Below are positions 29,013 through 38,070 of a stretch of 64,000 nucleotides of DNA, piece by piece. The DNA is taken from assembly GCA_902566315.1 (NCBI GenBank), contig CACFIL010000003.1:1-64000 (forward strand). The letters run 5' to 3'. The first letter of the stretch is position 1; each line of letters begins with the position of its first letter. This DNA is from an uncultured Pelagibacteraceae bacterium. GTDB lineage: Bacteria > Pseudomonadota > Alphaproteobacteria > Pelagibacterales > Pelagibacteraceae. Made by a program: the position numbers and the translations under genes. The notes under the pieces were generated by a model, which saw only the letters and a program-made list of their open reading frames with translations, ran no database searches and had not been told where the DNA came from.

Positions 29013-29947
29013 GCCATAAATTTTATAAACCTGCAAGATCAAGATTACAAAGAAGTGAATTAGCAGTTCCAGGATCATCTCCTAAAATGTTTGAGAAAGC
29101 TCTTATTTCAGCAGCAGATTATGTTTTTTTAGATTTGGAAGATGCAGTTTCTCCTAATGATAAAATTACCGCTAGAGCAAATGTTATTAAGTCTTTAAAT
29201 GAAATGGATTGGAGAGGTAGTGGTAAAACTATTTCTGTAAGAATAAATAGTTTAGATACTCATTACATGTATTCTGATTTAATTGAGATTGTTGAACAAG
29301 CTGGAAAAAATGTAGATACAATTTTAATTCCAAAAGCAGGAACCGCAAGTGACGTTTATATGGTTGATTGTTTGTTAACTCAAATTGAGACAAATAAAAA
29401 ATTAAAAAATAAAATTGGTATTGAGTGTTTAATCGAAACTGCTTTGGGAATGTCGAATATAAAAGAAATTGCAACCTCAAGTGAAAGATTAGAGGCATTA
29501 CATTTTGGCGTTGCAGATTATGCAGCAAGCTTACGAGCGCGAACTACAGTTATAGGTGGATTAAATCCTAATTATCCAGGTGACCAGTGGCATCATGGTT
29601 TATCAGAATTGGTCATGACTTGTAGAGCATATGGACTAAGACCAGTTGATGGACCATTTGGAGATTTTAACGATCCTGCTTCATATACAGATGCCGCTAA
29701 AAGAGGTGCTGCAATTGGTATTGAGGGCAAATGGGCAATACATCCTTCACAAATTGAACTAGCAAATAATGTATTTTCTCCACCAGAGGCAGAGGTTATT
29801 AAGGCTAAAAGGATCCTAGAAGAATTAGAAAAGGCCGCCAAAGAAGGTAAAGGAGCTGCACAGCTTGATGGTAGGATGATAGATGCTGCATCAGCTAGAA
29901 TGGCTGAAAACATTGTAAATATAGATAACTTAATCCATAATAAATAA
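29009..29947 (+). CDS. mcl: L-malyl-CoA / beta-methylmalyl-CoA lyase (CitE-like)
   Basis: A 312-residue HpcH/HpaI-type lyase. RSELAVPGSSPKMFEKA, FLDLEDAVSPNDK, SVRINSLDTHYMY, LIETALGM, FGVADYAAS and GIEGKWAIHPSQI closely follow the malyl-CoA lyase of Methylobacterium and Rhodobacter as I know them. It splits malyl-CoA into glyoxylate and acetyl-CoA, or condenses them. It is followed at once by both subunits of malate-CoA ligase, which supports malyl-CoA rather than citramalyl-CoA as substrate. Its start overlaps the hisE stop codon. Confidence 0.9.
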   Translation: MSHKFYKPARSRLQRSELAVPGSSPKMFEKALISAADYVFLDLEDAVSPNDKITARANVIKSLNEMDWRGSGKTISVRINSLDTHYMYSDLIEIVEQAGKNVDTILIPKAGTASDVYMVDCLLTQIETNKKLKNKIGIECLIETALGMSNIKEIATSSERLEALHFGVADYAASLRARTTVIGGLNPNYPGDQWHHGLSELVMTCRAYGLRPVDGPFGDFNDPASYTDAAKRGAAIGIEGKWAIHPSQIELANNVFSPPEAEVIKAKRILEELEKAAKEGKGAAQLDGRMIDAASARMAENIVNIDNLIHNK

Positions 29948-29955
29948 ATAAAATT

Positions 29956-31119
29956 ATGGATATTCACGAATACCAAGCAAAGAAAATACTTTCAAACTTT
30001 GGAGTAACAATTCCTAGAGGTGGAATTGTTTATAGTCCAGAGAATGCTGAGAATAAAGCTAGAGAAATTGGTGGATCAAGATGGGTAGTAAAAGCACAAA
30101 TCCATTCTGGTGCTAGAGGAAAAGCCGGAGGAATAATTGTTTGTAATACTCCATTAGAAGTTGCTCAAGCTACAGATAAACTATTAGGAAAAAAATTAGT
30201 AACAAACCAAACAGGACCTGAAGGTAAAATTGTAAATAGAATTTATATTGAAGAAGCTACAGATATTGAAAAGGAATTATATTTAGGATTGGTTTTTGAT
30301 AGAAGCTCAGAAAGTATTATGGTAGTCGCATCAACAGAAGGTGGAATGAGTGTTGAAGAAATTTCAAAGGAAAAACCAGAAACAATTATTAGATCTAAAA
30401 TTGAAGTTGCAGTTGGTATGCAAAATTTTCAAGCTAGAGAATTAGCATTTGGTCTTGGTATAGAGCCAGATTTAATTAGAAGAGCTTCTGATACTATTAT
30501 TGGATGTTATAAAGCTTTTAGTGAATTAGATGCAACAATGGTTGAGGTTAATCCATTGGTAATTTCAAAACAAAAACAAATTTTAGCTTTAGATTGTAAA
30601 ATGAGTTTTGATAACAATGCAATGTTTAGAAGAAGCCAAGTTTCAGAGCTAAGAGATAAAACTCAAGAAGATTCAAAAGAAATTTTTGCATCAGACAGAG
30701 GTTTAAATTATGTCAGTTTAGATGGAAATATAGGTAATATAATTAATGGTGCAGGACTTGCAATGGCATCTATGGATATGATTAAGTTAGCTGGAGGAGC
30801 TCCTGCAAATTTTTTAGATGTAGGAGGTGGAGCAACGCCAGAAAAAATAGTTAAAGCCTTTAAATTAGTTACAATGGATGAAAAAGTTAAAGTAATTCTT
30901 GTAAATATTTTTGCTGGTATCAACAGGTGCGATTGGGTTGCAGAGGGAATTGTAGATGCATTAAAAAAAATTGAAATTAAAGTTCCATTAGTTATCCGTT
31001 TAGCAGGTACTAATGTCGAAAAAGGGAATAAAATCTTAAAAGAGAGTAAAATAAATTATATAGAGGCAAATACTTTAGAAGATGCAGCTAATAAAGCAGT
31101 TGCAGCACTAAATAAATAA
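29956..31119 (+). CDS. mtkA: Malate-CoA ligase (malate thiokinase) beta subunit
   Basis: A 387-residue ATP-grasp protein of the SucC family. It shows features closer to MtkA than SucC: KAQIHSGARGKAGGI, TNQTGPEGK, MSFDNNAMFRR and NIFAGINRCDWVAEG; SucC usually has GGIVRCD at this last place. With MtkB it makes malyl-CoA from malate, CoA and ATP. The gene is 8 bases after malyl-CoA lyase and 3 before mtkB, the serine-cycle arrangement. Succinate as an alternative substrate cannot be excluded from sequence alone. Confidence 0.87.
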   Translation: MDIHEYQAKKILSNFGVTIPRGGIVYSPENAENKAREIGGSRWVVKAQIHSGARGKAGGIIVCNTPLEVAQATDKLLGKKLVTNQTGPEGKIVNRIYIEEATDIEKELYLGLVFDRSSESIMVVASTEGGMSVEEISKEKPETIIRSKIEVAVGMQNFQARELAFGLGIEPDLIRRASDTIIGCYKAFSELDATMVEVNPLVISKQKQILALDCKMSFDNNAMFRRSQVSELRDKTQEDSKEIFASDRGLNYVSLDGNIGNIINGAGLAMASMDMIKLAGGAPANFLDVGGGATPEKIVKAFKLVTMDEKVKVILVNIFAGINRCDWVAEGIVDALKKIEIKVPLVIRLAGTNVEKGNKILKESKINYIEANTLEDAANKAVAALNK

Positions 31120-31122
31120 ATC

Positions 31123-32010
31123 ATGACTGTACTAGTAGATAAAAATAGTAAGATAATTATCCAGGGTTTTACAGGTAAAATGGGATCTTTTCATGCGGAT
31201 GAGATGATAAAATATGGCTCAAATGTAGTCGGTGGAGTAACTCCAGGAAAAGGAGGCTCAAAGCATTTAGATTTACCGGTTTTTAATACAGTTAAAGATG
31301 CTGTTAATGAAACAGGAGCTGATGCATCTATTTTATTTGTTCCCCCAGCTTTTGCAGCCGACTCTGCGATGGAAGCAGCAGATGCTGGAATAAAAATATG
31401 TGTAGCAATAGTTGATGGAATACCTTCTCACGATATGATCAGAATAAAAAGGTATATGAGAAGATACACTAAAAGTTCTAAAATGACATTAGTTGGACCA
31501 AACTGTGCTGGAATTATTAGTCCTGGAAAATCAATGTTAGGAATAATGCCTGGACATATTTATAAAGAAGGTAGAATTGGAATTATTAGTAGATCAGGAA
31601 CATTAGGCTATGAGGCTGCCCAACAACTAAAAAACTTGAATATTGGTGTTTCAACAAGTGTAGGAATTGGAGGGGACCCAATTAATGGTAGCTCGTTTAG
31701 AGATATAATAGAAAAGTTTGAAACAGATGACGAGACGGATGCAATATTGATGATTGGTGAAATTGGTGGTCCACAAGAAGTAGCTGCAGGAGAATTTGCA
31801 AAGGAAAATATGAAGAAACCAGTTATTGCTTATATAGCTGGACTAACTGCGCCAAAAGGAAGAGTGATGGGTCATGCAGGTGCAATAGTTTCAGCTTACG
31901 GAGAAAGCGCAATTGAAAAAGTTGAAATTTTAAAAGAGTGTGGAATAACAATTTCTAAAAATCCATCTGTTATGGGTGATACGGTAAAATCAGTTTTAGA
32001 AAAAATGTAA
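31123..32010 (+). CDS. mtkB: Malate-CoA ligase (malate thiokinase) alpha subunit
   Basis: A 295-residue SucD-family protein. The CoA-binding start (VDKNSKIIIQGFTGKMGSFH), VGGVTPGKGG, VGPNCAGIISPGKSMLGIMP and GHAGAIVSAYGES are present, the last with the phosphorylated histidine at about 251. The IMPGHIYKEG segment matches MtkB as I recall it. It completes the mcl-mtkA-mtkB set for conversion of malate to glyoxylate plus acetyl-CoA. Confidence 0.87.
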   Translation: MTVLVDKNSKIIIQGFTGKMGSFHADEMIKYGSNVVGGVTPGKGGSKHLDLPVFNTVKDAVNETGADASILFVPPAFAADSAMEAADAGIKICVAIVDGIPSHDMIRIKRYMRRYTKSSKMTLVGPNCAGIISPGKSMLGIMPGHIYKEGRIGIISRSGTLGYEAAQQLKNLNIGVSTSVGIGGDPINGSSFRDIIEKFETDDETDAILMIGEIGGPQEVAAGEFAKENMKKPVIAYIAGLTAPKGRVMGHAGAIVSAYGESAIEKVEILKECGITISKNPSVMGDTVKSVLEKM

Positions 32011-32012
32011 CT

Positions 32013-32378
32013 ATGAGTTACGATGATAATAATATATTTGCAAAAATATTGAGAAATGAGATACCTTGTAATAAAATTTATGAGGATGAATTTGTTTTAT
32101 CTTTTCATGATATAAATCCTCAAAAAAAAATTCATGCTTTAGTAATTCCAAAAGGAAAATATGTTGACTTAGATGACTTTAGTCAAAACGCATCATCTGA
32201 AGAAATGGTTGGATTATTAAAAGGCATAAATACTGTAGCAAAGAAATTAAATATATCTGTTGATACCGGCAAAGGATATAGAGCGCTAGCAAATATAAGC
32301 GAAAATGGAGGACAAGAAGTTCCACATTTGCATTTTCATTTGTTTGGCGGGGAGAAAATCGGTAAAATGGTCTCGTGA
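32013..32378 (+). CDS. HIT-family purine nucleoside phosphoramidase-like protein
   Basis: A 121-residue HinT-like protein with the histidine triad HLHFHLF near residues 107-113 and the typical start NIFAKILRNEIPCNKIYEDE. HIT proteins hydrolyse adenosine phosphoramidates and related nucleotides. It follows mtkB after 2 bases and overlaps the next gene by 4 (GTGA). Confidence 0.92.
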   Translation: MSYDDNNIFAKILRNEIPCNKIYEDEFVLSFHDINPQKKIHALVIPKGKYVDLDDFSQNASSEEMVGLLKGINTVAKKLNISVDTGKGYRALANISENGGQEVPHLHFHLFGGEKIGKMVS

Positions 32379-32887
32379 AAATTAATGTAGATAGAATTTT
32401 TTTAGAGATAAATTCAATAAGTGATCTAAACCATTCAAAAAATCCAGGTTCAAATTTTAAAATTAGTGAAGTAGACCCACCAGATTTCCATCTAAACAAA
32501 TTTTTCTATAAGCAAATTGGAAAAAAGCATAGATGGATAGATAGATTAACCTGGGGAGATAAAAAATGGATTGAGTATGTTGAAAATCCTAGAATAAAAA
32601 CCTTTATTTTAAAGGATAATAACAACCTAGCTGGATATTATGAAACTATTCGTGATCTGGACCATAATCATTCTGAAATCGCATATTTTGGTATTTTGGA
32701 GGAATATTTTGGAAAGAAATGTGGCGGCTATCTTCTTTCTGAGGCAATTAAGAAATTATTTGAGGAAGGTATGACAAGAGTTTGGCTCCACACTTGTTCA
32801 CTAGATCATGAAAATGCAATTAAAAATTATTTAGCCAGAGGAATGCAGGTATTTAAATCTGAAAAAATAAATGTTGAGGTTAATTAA
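32375..32887 (+). CDS. GNAT-family N-acetyltransferase
   Basis: A 170-residue protein starting at GTG inside the preceding stop codon. The acetyl-CoA site is in the stretch EYFGKKCGGYLLSEAIKKLF, with the later TRVWLHTCSLDHENAIKNYL resembling the C-terminal part of GNAT enzymes, and NNLAGYYETI as the preceding strand. The substrate is unknown. It is last in the long plus-strand run from hisB and convergent with lolA (8-base overlap). Confidence 0.82.
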   Translation: MKINVDRIFLEINSISDLNHSKNPGSNFKISEVDPPDFHLNKFFYKQIGKKHRWIDRLTWGDKKWIEYVENPRIKTFILKDNNNLAGYYETIRDLDHNHSEIAYFGILEEYFGKKCGGYLLSEAIKKLFEEGMTRVWLHTCSLDHENAIKNYLARGMQVFKSEKINVEVN

Positions 32888-33437
32888 TATACTTTTGTAA
32901 AGAAAATATATTTTCTTCAATATTAACATTTGTATTAATATCACTTAAAAAAGTTTGTATTAGATTTTGGTATATGTCTTTTGTCTCCCAACCTATTAAA
33001 TCTAAACTTTCTTTATCAAAAAAAACCTTAATTCGATTATTTTCGTATTCAAAATTAAATACATAATAAAAAGGATAATTTTTGTCATTTTCTACTTCTT
33101 TCATTTTTGAAATTAAAAATTTTTTATCTAAAATAAAATTTAAAGGTGTTTCATCTAAAGGATATCTATAATAATTTTTGATTTTATCTGAATTAATAAC
33201 TAAAGATTTACCGTTCGAAACTAGGATTTTATTGTAAATATCATAATACTTACAAAGAATTTTTTTCGGATATAAAATAATACACTCACCTTTTTCAATA
33301 TTATTATTGTCTATCTTCTGTATAAATTTAAATTCCAAAGAATTTATTTTTTCTAAATGACTTATAATTTCTTGATTTGAACTATGTGCATTTAAATTAA
33401 AAAATAAAATGAAAAAATAAATTAAATATTTTCTCAT
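32880..33437 (-). CDS. lolA: Outer-membrane lipoprotein carrier protein LolA
   Basis: A 185-residue periplasmic protein with signal peptide MRKYLIYFFILFFNLNAHSS and the LolA pattern: EFKFIQKIDNNNIEKGECII, then YPKKILCKYYDIYNKILVSN and GKSLVIN. It ferries lipoproteins from the inner membrane to the outer membrane. Following ftsK with a 4-base overlap is the usual order in proteobacteria and supports the call despite sequence divergence. Confidence 0.88.
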   Translation of the reverse strand: MRKYLIYFFILFFNLNAHSSNQEIISHLEKINSLEFKFIQKIDNNNIEKGECIILYPKKILCKYYDIYNKILVSNGKSLVINSDKIKNYYRYPLDETPLNFILDKKFLISKMKEVENDKNYPFYYVFNFEYENNRIKVFFDKESLDLIGWETKDIYQNLIQTFLSDINTNVNIEENIFSLQKYIN

Positions 33438-35521
33438 TTAAGCACTTCTCTTTTACCAACGTGATTCGCTTGACTTACTTCTCCGTTTGCCTCCATTTGA
33501 TCAACTATTCTAGCTGCTCTATTGTAACCAATTTGTAATTTTCTTTGTAGAAAAGATGTCGATGCTTTTCTCTCAGATTTAACTATTTCAAGGGCTGTAT
33601 TGTACAATTCATCTAAGTTTTCATTATCTTTTGAATTATTATTAACTTCTTTTTCGTCTGCAAAATTTAGAATTTCATCCACATAATCTGGCTCAGCCTG
33701 ATTTCTTAAGAAGTTATTTATTTTCTCAATTTCTTCTTCCGATACAAATGGAGCGTGGACTCTTGTAATCCTGTTAGCTGAGGTCATATAAAGCATATCT
33801 CCTTTCCCCAACAATTGCTCAGCTCCTTGTTCTCCCAGAATTGTTCTACTATCTATTTTAGATGTAACTTGAAATGATATTCTAGTTGGAAAATTAGCTT
33901 TTATCGTTCCTGTGATTACGTCAACGCTTGGTCTTTGAGTAGCCATTATAATATGTATTCCAGCGGCTCTCGCCATTTGTGAAAGTTTTTGAATATAATT
34001 CTCTATATCCTTCCCAGCGACCAGCATCAAATCTGACATTTCATCAACAATTACAACGATATAAGGCATAGAAAGCTTGTGTTTTTCGTTATATCCGTCA
34101 ATATTTCTCACTCCAACTTTGGTCATTAATTTGTATCTACTTTCCATTTCTTTAACGACCCATCCAAGAACTGAAGCAGCTCTTTTTGCTTCTGTAATTA
34201 CTGGACACAGCAAATGGGGAATTCCTTCGTATGTTGATAATTCTAACATTTTAGGATCGATCAATATAAATTTGCATTTTTCTGGAGAGTGCTTGTATAA
34301 AAGGGATAAAATAATTGTATTAATACAAACTGATTTACCTGAACCAGTTGTACCAGCTATGAGCAAATGAGGCATACTGGTTAAATCACTAGTTATTGGT
34401 AACCCAGAAATACTTTTTCCAAGAGCAATTGGGAGCTTTATGTCTTTTTTTTTATACCTAGAGTCAGAAATTATTTCACTCAGGAAAACATTTTCCCTTT
34501 GAGGTTTAGGTAATTCAATTCCTATAGTATTACTTCCTGGAATTGTTGCAATTCTAGCAGATTCTGAACTAGTATTTCTTGCAATATCCTCAGAAAGATT
34601 AATTATTTTTGATACTTTAACACCTGGGGCAGGTTCAAACTCATATAATGTAACAACAGGACCTTGACTAACCTTCTTAACTTCTCCTTCTACTCCAAAA
34701 TCTAATAAAATTTTTTCTAGCGTTTTTTCATCGATTTTATTTTCTGATAAATTTTTATCTTTTTTTGAAGGATTTTTTAAAAAGTCTAATGAGGGTAATT
34801 TATATTTAATAACCTTTTTATCTGAGTGTATAGTGTTTTTATCAAATGAAAAATTTTCTTGGACCCTAGTTTCATTATTAAGATTTTCCACTTCATTTAA
34901 TAAATTTTCATTATAATTTTCAACAAGACTTTCTGACGGCACTTTTTTAGATCTTGAGAAAATTGAAAACACGAATTTTAAATGTCTTAATTTTAAATTA
35001 ATACTTAGAAAAAAAAACGTTGATATTAAAATAATTAAAATTACATAACTAATCTGATTATTTATGTTTATTAAATTAATAATGAAAGTTTCTTCAAATA
35101 AATTACCTAAAAATCCGTTATTTCCGTTAATTGTAAGCCAGTAAGTTTCAGTATGGAAGACTGTAAAGAATAATGTTCCTATTATTGAATATAGAATTGT
35201 AAAAAATAAACATTCAATAATATGTAAAATTTTTTTATCAATTATTACTGATATAGATATAAGCAAAAAAGAGATCGGTACTAACAATGAGATTAAACCA
35301 ATTGATTGAAATAAAATATCAGAGGCATAGCTACCTTTTGAGCCTAATAAATTCTTAATTTCTATATTTTCAGGAAAAATAAAGTTAGGATCCTCAGGTG
35401 AATAGCTAATTAATGATACCAGGAGTAAAATAGACAAACAAAGTAAGGCTAAACCAACTAACTCAGACAACCTTTTAAGGAGAAAACTTGTTGTATTATC
35501 TACTAAATTTTTAATTTTCAT
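33434..35521 (-). CDS. ftsK: DNA translocase FtsK
   Basis: A 695-residue FtsK: four N-terminal membrane helices (about 20-190), a short charged linker, and the motor with Walker A GTTGSGKSV at about 390-398 and Walker B IVVIVDEMSDLM. The C-terminal gamma winged helix begins near STSFLQRKLQIGYNRAARIV and reads KOPS sites. It couples division with chromosome-dimer resolution. The linker is much shorter than in E. coli, as in streamlined genomes. Confidence 0.97.
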   Translation of the reverse strand: MKIKNLVDNTTSFLLKRLSELVGLALLCLSILLLVSLISYSPEDPNFIFPENIEIKNLLGSKGSYASDILFQSIGLISLLVPISFLLISISVIIDKKILHIIECLFFTILYSIIGTLFFTVFHTETYWLTINGNNGFLGNLFEETFIINLININNQISYVILIILISTFFFLSINLKLRHLKFVFSIFSRSKKVPSESLVENYNENLLNEVENLNNETRVQENFSFDKNTIHSDKKVIKYKLPSLDFLKNPSKKDKNLSENKIDEKTLEKILLDFGVEGEVKKVSQGPVVTLYEFEPAPGVKVSKIINLSEDIARNTSSESARIATIPGSNTIGIELPKPQRENVFLSEIISDSRYKKKDIKLPIALGKSISGLPITSDLTSMPHLLIAGTTGSGKSVCINTIILSLLYKHSPEKCKFILIDPKMLELSTYEGIPHLLCPVITEAKRAASVLGWVVKEMESRYKLMTKVGVRNIDGYNEKHKLSMPYIVVIVDEMSDLMLVAGKDIENYIQKLSQMARAAGIHIIMATQRPSVDVITGTIKANFPTRISFQVTSKIDSRTILGEQGAEQLLGKGDMLYMTSANRITRVHAPFVSEEEIEKINNFLRNQAEPDYVDEILNFADEKEVNNNSKDNENLDELYNTALEIVKSERKASTSFLQRKLQIGYNRAARIVDQMEANGEVSQANHVGKREVLK

Positions 35522-35584
35522 TTTATCATTAATGATTTGTCACTTTGTATCATTTAATTTTTGCTGATAAAATTAAATAATATT

Positions 35585-36646
35585 ATGAATATTTGTCTTT
35601 TAGGAAATAATTTAACAAATCTAGTTTTGGCAAACATATTACTTAAGAAAAAGATCAACGTTGACATTATCTTTCAAGATAAATTACCCCCATTAATAAA
35701 TACTATTAGAACAATTGCTATTTCAAATGAAAATTACAAATTTTTGAGAGAAAATATAAAAGAAATTTCTAAATTAGGATGGCCGACAGAAAAAATCAAA
35801 ATTTATTCAGATAAAAATAAATCACCAGAGTTGTTTGAGTTCAAAAATAAAAATCAGAATAATTTTTATTTATTCAAATATAGTTCTTTATATAATTTAA
35901 TGAAAAAAAATAAATATTTAAAATTTAAAAAATTTAAAAATTATAATTTAGATATGATTGAAAAACGAAATTATAATTTAATTATCAATTCAGAGCAAAA
36001 TAATCCAATTACAAAAAAATACTTTCAAAAAAAAATAGAAAAAAATTATAAATCTTTAGCTCATACTTTAATAATCGATCACAAAAAAATCGAGAATAAA
36101 ATTGCTACTCAAATTTTTACTAAAAATGGTCCTTTAGCATTTCTCCCTTTATCAAATAATCAAACCTCAATTGTATTTTCCAATAATTCAACAAACTTAA
36201 TTGATAAATCTAGTCTTATGAAAATAATTAATAAATATAATTACCAATATGAGATATATAAAAGCAGTGAAGTTGAGTCTGTAGGTATCAAGTTTTTAGT
36301 TCTTAGAGACTACATTTTTAAAAATGTTTTATCATTTGGAGATTTGATACATAAAGTCCATCCACTGGCCGGACAGGGTTTTAATATGACCATCAGAGAC
36401 ATTAAATCTCTATCTAATTTATTAGATGAAAATATTAGATTAGGCATTGATGATGGAAAAATAATTGCTCAAAAGTTTCAAAAAAATAATAAACATTTAA
36501 ATTTTGTTTATGGATTAGGAATAGATGCTATAAATTCTTTTTTTAAACTTGATAATAAGCTAGAAAATAATTTATCAGAACCAATTTTTAAAGTCCTAAA
36601 AGGAAATAAAATATTGAATAAGTATGCAACATTTTTGTCAAATTAG
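35585..36646 (+). CDS. UbiH/UbiF-family FAD monooxygenase, divergent
   Basis: A 353-residue protein; the start is ATG 35585, which gives MNICLLGNNLTNLVLAN, while the frame's upstream extension lacks family features. The second FAD motif, GDLIHKVHPLAGQGFNMTIRD, is clear (here split as GDLIHKVHPLAGQG and FNMTIRD) and marks ubiquinone-type hydroxylases. The N-terminal Rossmann motif is degenerate: LLGNNLTNLVLA replaces the usual GxGxxG. The middle is strongly Lys/Asn-rich and shorter than usual. It may hydroxylate a ubiquinone precursor, but the altered motif leaves activity uncertain. Confidence 0.72.
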   Translation: MNICLLGNNLTNLVLANILLKKKINVDIIFQDKLPPLINTIRTIAISNENYKFLRENIKEISKLGWPTEKIKIYSDKNKSPELFEFKNKNQNNFYLFKYSSLYNLMKKNKYLKFKKFKNYNLDMIEKRNYNLIINSEQNNPITKKYFQKKIEKNYKSLAHTLIIDHKKIENKIATQIFTKNGPLAFLPLSNNQTSIVFSNNSTNLIDKSSLMKIINKYNYQYEIYKSSEVESVGIKFLVLRDYIFKNVLSFGDLIHKVHPLAGQGFNMTIRDIKSLSNLLDENIRLGIDDGKIIAQKFQKNNKHLNFVYGLGIDAINSFFKLDNKLENNLSEPIFKVLKGNKILNKYATFLSN

Positions 36647-36655
36647 TTTATATTT

Positions 36656-37297
36656 TTATTGTAAAGTTTTGTTGTTAAAATTATCTACAATATAAGTATT
36701 TAGAATTTCTTCTAACTTTTCCTTTCTTATATTTAAATCTTTACTTTCTAATAAAACTTGTTTTTCCTCTAATGAGAATGGGGATGCCATTGAAAGAGTA
36801 TTTATGGTTTGGTCTAAACTTTGCTTTTCGATTTCTTTCCAATTAATTTCATATCCTTGTCTCTTAAATAACCCTTTAAGATTTTGAAATATTAATTTTA
36901 AGTCTGAAAATTTTATTTCATCTGATTTTTCAATTAAATCACTTGAAAAGTCTTCATATTTGACCTCACATTCTCTAAATAAGTTATCGTTATTTACTTC
37001 TTCCGTGATCTTAAATCTACATACACCATTCAAAACTATCAAGTATCTACCGTCATCTGTTTCATTAAAACTTGTTATTTTCCCAGCACAACCTACATCG
37101 TGTAAATCAGGCTTCTTTAATTCACCAGTTTTTTTTGGTTGTATCATGCCTATCATACGGTCACTTTTCATACTTTTATCTATCATTTGAATGTATCGGG
37201 GTTCAAAAATATTTAATGGCACCGTTGTCCGAGGAAAAATTATAAAATTTGATAATGGAAAAACTGGTAAAATTTTTGGAAGATCTTCTTTTTTCAT
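36656..37297 (-). CDS. LON substrate-binding-domain protein
   Basis: A 213-residue protein from ATG 37297 (MKKEDLPKILPVFPLSNFII). The frame extends 56 codons further upstream into the divergent TPR gene, but those residues do not match the family. FPLSNFIIFPRTTVPLNIFE, then PRYIQMIDKSM, then DDGRYLIVLNG and CRFKI match the stand-alone N-terminal domain of Lon protease, about the length expected. No protease or ATPase domain is present. Its function is unknown. It is divergent from the TPR gene at 37324. Confidence 0.85.
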   Translation of the reverse strand: MKKEDLPKILPVFPLSNFIIFPRTTVPLNIFEPRYIQMIDKSMKSDRMIGMIQPKKTGELKKPDLHDVGCAGKITSFNETDDGRYLIVLNGVCRFKITEEVNNDNLFRECEVKYEDFSSDLIEKSDEIKFSDLKLIFQNLKGLFKRQGYEINWKEIEKQSLDQTINTLSMASPFSLEEKQVLLESKDLNIRKEKLEEILNTYIVDNFNNKTLQ

Positions 37298-37323
37298 ATA
37301 ATTTAAATTATAACATCTAATCA

Positions 37324-38070
37324 ATGAATTCAAATTATTTAGAAAAAAAAAAAGTTTTAATTGCTTTTGAAAAGAAAAATTTTCAAGAGGTAATACGTAC
37401 AGGTGAAAAATTACTAAAAGAGAGACAAAATGATACACAATTAATATTTTTATTAGGATTAGCATCTATAAATATTCATAATTTTATTAATGCAGAAATT
37501 TATTTTGAAAAATTAATTTTACTAAAAAAAAATGCAGAAAATTTATATACATTAGGAAATATTCAAAAAAGGTTAAAAAAATTTAATCAAGCTCTTGTTT
37601 CATTTGAAGAGGCTATAAAATTAAAACCTCATTTTTCTGAAGCATATAACAATTTAGGTAGCACATTAAAGTCTTTAAATAAATATGAAGAGGCAATACT
37701 TAGTTACAAGAAATCAATTAAAATAAACAAAAGTAATTTTGAGGCAAACTATAATCTTGCAAACTTATTTTTTTTTTTAGAAAACTATATTGAAGCAATA
37801 GATTATTATAAAAGTATAATTAATTTAGAGACAAGAAATGAAGAAAGTTGTGAAAAATATACAATATGCTTATCTAAAACAGGTAAGAAAAATGAGGTAA
37901 AAGATTTTGTTTTAAATATTATCTCAAAATATCCAAATAACAGAGTTTTAAATAATTTATTGGGACAATCATTGTTATCTTTAAATTACCATAAAGAAGG
38001 TTTATCTTACATAAGGAAGGGAGCAGGTTTTTTACAACTTGATAAAAATGGAGTTAACTTATTAAAATGA
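37324..38070 (+). CDS. Tetratricopeptide-repeat protein
   Basis: A 248-residue protein made almost entirely of about six TPR units, for example NLYTLGNIQKRLKKFNQALV and EAYNNLGSTLKSLNKYEEAI, with no signal peptide. It overlaps the hydroxylase-like gene at 38067 by 4 bases, and its repeats resemble the TPR part of the TPR-sulfotransferase at 38699, so one may derive from the other. It probably acts as a scaffold presenting substrates to the two neighbouring enzymes. It contains a coding run of 11 T at 37768-37778. Confidence 0.82.
   Translation: MNSNYLEKKKVLIAFEKKNFQEVIRTGEKLLKERQNDTQLIFLLGLASINIHNFINAEIYFEKLILLKKNAENLYTLGNIQKRLKKFNQALVSFEEAIKLKPHFSEAYNNLGSTLKSLNKYEEAILSYKKSIKINKSNFEANYNLANLFFFLENYIEAIDYYKSIINLETRNEESCEKYTICLSKTGKKNEVKDFVLNIISKYPNNRVLNNLLGQSLLSLNYHKEGLSYIRKGAGFLQLDKNGVNLLK

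Noticed and set aside
37298..37465. N-terminal extension of the LON-domain protein by 56 residues
   Set aside because: It overlaps the divergent TPR gene, and the family start matches ATG 37297.
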